Origin: Chitinophaga vietnamensis
Lineage (GTDB): Bacteria; Bacteroidota; Bacteroidia; Chitinophagales; Chitinophagaceae
Reading direction: 5' to 3'
Length of the DNA: 64,000 bases
Assembly: GCF_902167635.1 (NCBI RefSeq)
Contig: NZ_CABHMS010000006.1
Coordinates: 434,001-498,000 of the forward strand
Each line of letters begins with the position of its first letter. The stretch's first letter is position 1. A program made the translations under genes and the position numbers. Below, piece by piece: positions 62,288-64,000 of this stretch. The notes below the pieces were generated by a model. That model did not search any database. It was given only the letters and a program-made list of their open reading frames with translations, and was not told where the DNA came from.

Positions 62288-62905
62288 ATGTTGCTGCAAG
62301 TACATCCGGATAACCCGAATCCAAGACACCTGAAGACGATCGTAGACTGCCTGAGAGATGGAGGCCTGATCATTTATCCAACAGACACCGTGTACGGCTT
62401 GGGCTGCGATATTACGCAGCACAAAGCCATTGAAAAAATAGCGCGGATCAAGCAGGTGGACCTGAAGAAATCACACTTTTCTTTTATCTGCTATGACCTC
62501 AGCCATCTGTCGGATTATGCGAAGAGCGTGGATACGCCTGTATTCCGCATGTTGAAAAAAGCATTACCGGGGCCATATACGTTTATTCTGCCGGCCAGCC
62601 GCCAGGTGCCCAAGCTGCTCAAAACCAAGCGGGATACGGTGGGTATCAGGGTGCCGGATAATAATATCTGCCGCACCATTGTAAAGGAACTCGGCAACCC
62701 GCTCATCAGTACTACATTGCCTACCGACCATTACGTAGAAGAATATACCGATCCCGAGATGATTTATGAGAAGTTCGGTAAACTGGTAGATATTGTAATT
62801 GACGGAGGACCAGGCGGAACGGGCTTTTCCACGGTGGTGGACTGTACCGGCGATGCGCCCGAGCTGGTGCGTGAAGGCATCGGTAGTTATGAAGCGATCA
62901 CCTGA
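62288..62905 (+). CDS. Sua5/YciO/YrdC family protein (threonylcarbamoyl-AMP synthase-like)
   Basis: The 205-residue protein holds one YrdC domain: GLIIYPTDTVYGLGCDITQH near the N-terminus, then KKSHFSFICYDLSHLSDYAK, PGPYTFILPASRQVP and GIRVPDN, ending in ELVREGIGSYE. The early KKSHFSFICYDLS pattern is closer to the YciO subgroup than to the essential TsaC/Sua5, so a role in t6A tRNA modification is possible but not certain. It lies divergent from mtgA with an 80-nt gap. Confidence 0.85.
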   Translation: MLLQVHPDNPNPRHLKTIVDCLRDGGLIIYPTDTVYGLGCDITQHKAIEKIARIKQVDLKKSHFSFICYDLSHLSDYAKSVDTPVFRMLKKALPGPYTFILPASRQVPKLLKTKRDTVGIRVPDNNICRTIVKELGNPLISTTLPTDHYVEEYTDPEMIYEKFGKLVDIVIDGGPGGTGFSTVVDCTGDAPELVREGIGSYEAIT

Positions 62906-62915
62906 TATATTTATA

Positions 62916-63191
62916 ATGATGAAATGCTGGTGGATGATCGGTTGTTGTTTGATCCCCGGAATTATCCGGGCGCAGAGCTTCCATTTGAAACCGGTGCACC
63001 TGTTGCCTGTGAACAAAGCGGTAATGGCAACACCGCCGCCTGTCCCGGCGCTTGCCCCTGACTTTTACTACCATCAATATTTCGGTTTCTTTTGCAAAAA
63101 GGAATGGAGCTGGCAAAAACGTACAGGCGTACCCGTTAAGGTCCGCCTTGGGAATTACTCATATACCCAACAACTTGAAGGAAAGCATTGA
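62916..63191 (+). CDS. small secreted protein, conserved-looking
   Basis: Two ATG codons in a row (62916 and 62919) can open this 91-residue frame. The start MMKCWWMIGCCLIPGIIRAQ is a signal peptide. The C-terminal half (YYHQYFGFFCKKEWSWQKRT, then VPVKVRLGNYSYTQQLEGKH) resembles a recurring small exported protein type in Bacteroidota with GFFCKKE and LEGK, for which I know no function. It follows the Sua5-like gene by 10 nt and is probably co-transcribed. Confidence 0.65.
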   Translation: MMKCWWMIGCCLIPGIIRAQSFHLKPVHLLPVNKAVMATPPPVPALAPDFYYHQYFGFFCKKEWSWQKRTGVPVKVRLGNYSYTQQLEGKH

Positions 63192-63224
63192 TGGTGGCCC
63201 TTTTTCATAAAAATATCTGACGAA

Positions 63225-63294
63225 GTCAAATTTATTTATTTGACGACGGCAACAAAATATAAAGGCTCCTCTCCGCGTCGCGGGAGGAGCCTTT
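63225..63294. terminator. two adjacent hairpins between convergent genes
   Basis: The first has GTCAAAT/ATTTGAC arms (63225-63231, 63238-63244). The second has AAAGGCTCCTC/GAGGAGCCTTT arms (63261-63271, 63284-63294) with five Ts on the plus strand. They separate the small secreted gene from the C1 peptidase. Confidence 0.75.
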
Positions 63295-63311
63295 TTGTAT
63301 TCAGGAAATCT

Positions 63312-64000
63312 TTATTTAATACCCAGTTTCTTCGCAATATCAGCGGGGATTGCTTTTTTGTTCACCATGATGCAGGTGGTTTTGTAAGCGAAGTAAGGAA
63401 CAGAGGCATAGAAGTAGCCTTTGTCGAAGTTATCGGTACCCCATGAGTTTTTCACCCGGAAGTACTTGTTACCGTTCTGGTCTTTCGCCAGTCCTACGAT
63501 GTGCATACCATGATCATCCTGTGTTTCGAAATTATCGAAGGCGAGCTGGCGCATTTCGGGGGTGATGGTTTTTTCTTTACCTGGCTCGAGGAAGAGGTTT
63601 TTCTTTTCTTCGGCAGACATATCGGCCCAGTCTTTTTCCGGAACGATGGCGAGGCCTTCTTTGAAGTTGAAGGTTTTTTCGCTCACGTCGGCGGCCCATG
63701 CGATGGTGTAGCCGTTTAGGATCGCATTTTCAGCGATGTTGGTGAAATCGTTCAAGGGCACGTTATAAACCCTTTCCCAGTTCCAGTTGTCCGGCACTTC
63801 CAGCACAAATGGCTGGTAGTAAGGATGGTGGGTGAAAGAAGAGAGCAGTACGTAATCGTCGGCATTGAGGCCCAGTTCTTTGGCGAAAGATTGCGGCGTG
63901 TATGACTTACCGTTATACTGGAATTTCTCCGGCGCATCGCCCATATAGGCATTGAGAACGCCATCCACGGCCTTTTTCCAGTCGGGGTTGATCGTGCCTT
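63312..64000 (-). CDS. C1 family cysteine peptidase (bleomycin hydrolase/PepC-like), N-terminus cut by window edge
   Basis: The visible C-terminal 229 residues belong to a papain-fold peptidase. The catalytic His is in QDDHGMHIVGLAKDQNGN and the catalytic Asn in YFRVKNSWGTDNF. The segments AVDGVLNAYMGDAPEKFQYN and FTHHPYYQPFVLEVPDNWNW are typical of bleomycin hydrolase-like aminopeptidases of Bacteroidota. The active Cys and any signal peptide lie beyond the right edge. The chain ends in ADIAKKLGIK. Confidence 0.88.
   Translation of the reverse strand, partial: GTINPDWKKAVDGVLNAYMGDAPEKFQYNGKSYTPQSFAKELGLNADDYVLLSSFTHHPYYQPFVLEVPDNWNWERVYNVPLNDFTNIAENAILNGYTIAWAADVSEKTFNFKEGLAIVPEKDWADMSAEEKKNLFLEPGKEKTITPEMRQLAFDNFETQDDHGMHIVGLAKDQNGNKYFRVKNSWGTDNFDKGYFYASVPYFAYKTTCIMVNKKAIPADIAKKLGIK

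Noticed and set aside
63192-63311. Riboswitch before the C1 peptidase gene
   Set aside because: The hairpins lie downstream of the peptidase gene (minus strand), so they are terminators.
1-64000. Mobile elements, prophage, defence systems, integrons
   Set aside because: No transposase, integrase, phage structural gene, restriction gene or attC-type series was found in any frame.

Overview
The window looks like a piece of chromosome from a Bacteroidota bacterium of the Chitinophaga type. The evidence is the TamL/TamB pair, PadR-PspC pair, DUF2480, DUF3472, family 10 glycosylhydrolase and PNGase F-like protein, the moderate GC content, and promoters of the Bacteroidota form TTG-N18-20-TAnnTTTG. 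I see no insertion sequence, integrase, prophage, rRNA operon or CRISPR-cas locus. The content is mainly housekeeping and surface biology.

Layout. 0-8 kb: PspC/PadR, a SulP anion transporter with a beta-carbonic anhydrase, an aminotransferase, and manC-kdsD for surface polysaccharide precursors. 8-13 kb: recQ, DUF3050, tRNA-Phe, DUF3052, then a tight operon of ECF sigma factor, an 85-residue protein and a divergent ClpP. 13-22 kb: alpha-galactosidase, GH28, a CruF-like membrane protein, cardiolipin synthase, an acidic protein, and an ECF sigma gene overlapping a membrane-anchored beta-barrel-like protein. 22-30 kb: mnmG, three parS-like palindromes, ybeY, a lone feoA, a 0.7 kb array of degenerate hairpin repeats, nadA, a 0.7 kb gene-free stretch dense in DnaA-box-like 9-mers, and a PpiD-like chaperone. 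30-45 kb: DUF2480, corA, DUF3472, DJ-1/PfpI, rlpA, DUF2867, poxB, and tamL-tamB. 45-57 kb: gltB-gltD, secreted unknowns, a family 10 glycosylhydrolase, an MscS channel, mgsA. 57-64 kb: ferritin, NifU-like scaffold, PNGase F-like protein, pnuC-nadR, mtgA, a Sua5/YciO-family gene, a small secreted protein, and a cut C1 peptidase.

How the genes fit together. NAD supply appears twice: de novo (nadA) and salvage (pnuC-nadR, overlapping by 4 nt). Envelope work is shared by tamL-tamB, mtgA, rlpA, manC-kdsD, cls and the MscS channel. Carbon and nitrogen handling includes SulP plus carbonic anhydrase, gltBD, poxB and mgsA.

The most interesting stretch is 24.5-28.2 kb. Three parS-like sites, a hairpin repeat array and a DnaA-box cluster lie within 4 kb beside mnmG (gidA), which borders the replication origin in many bacteria. 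I read this as a candidate origin/centromere domain. This is inference: no skew, search or structure calculation was run. The second candidate system is the sigma-85aa-ClpP operon.
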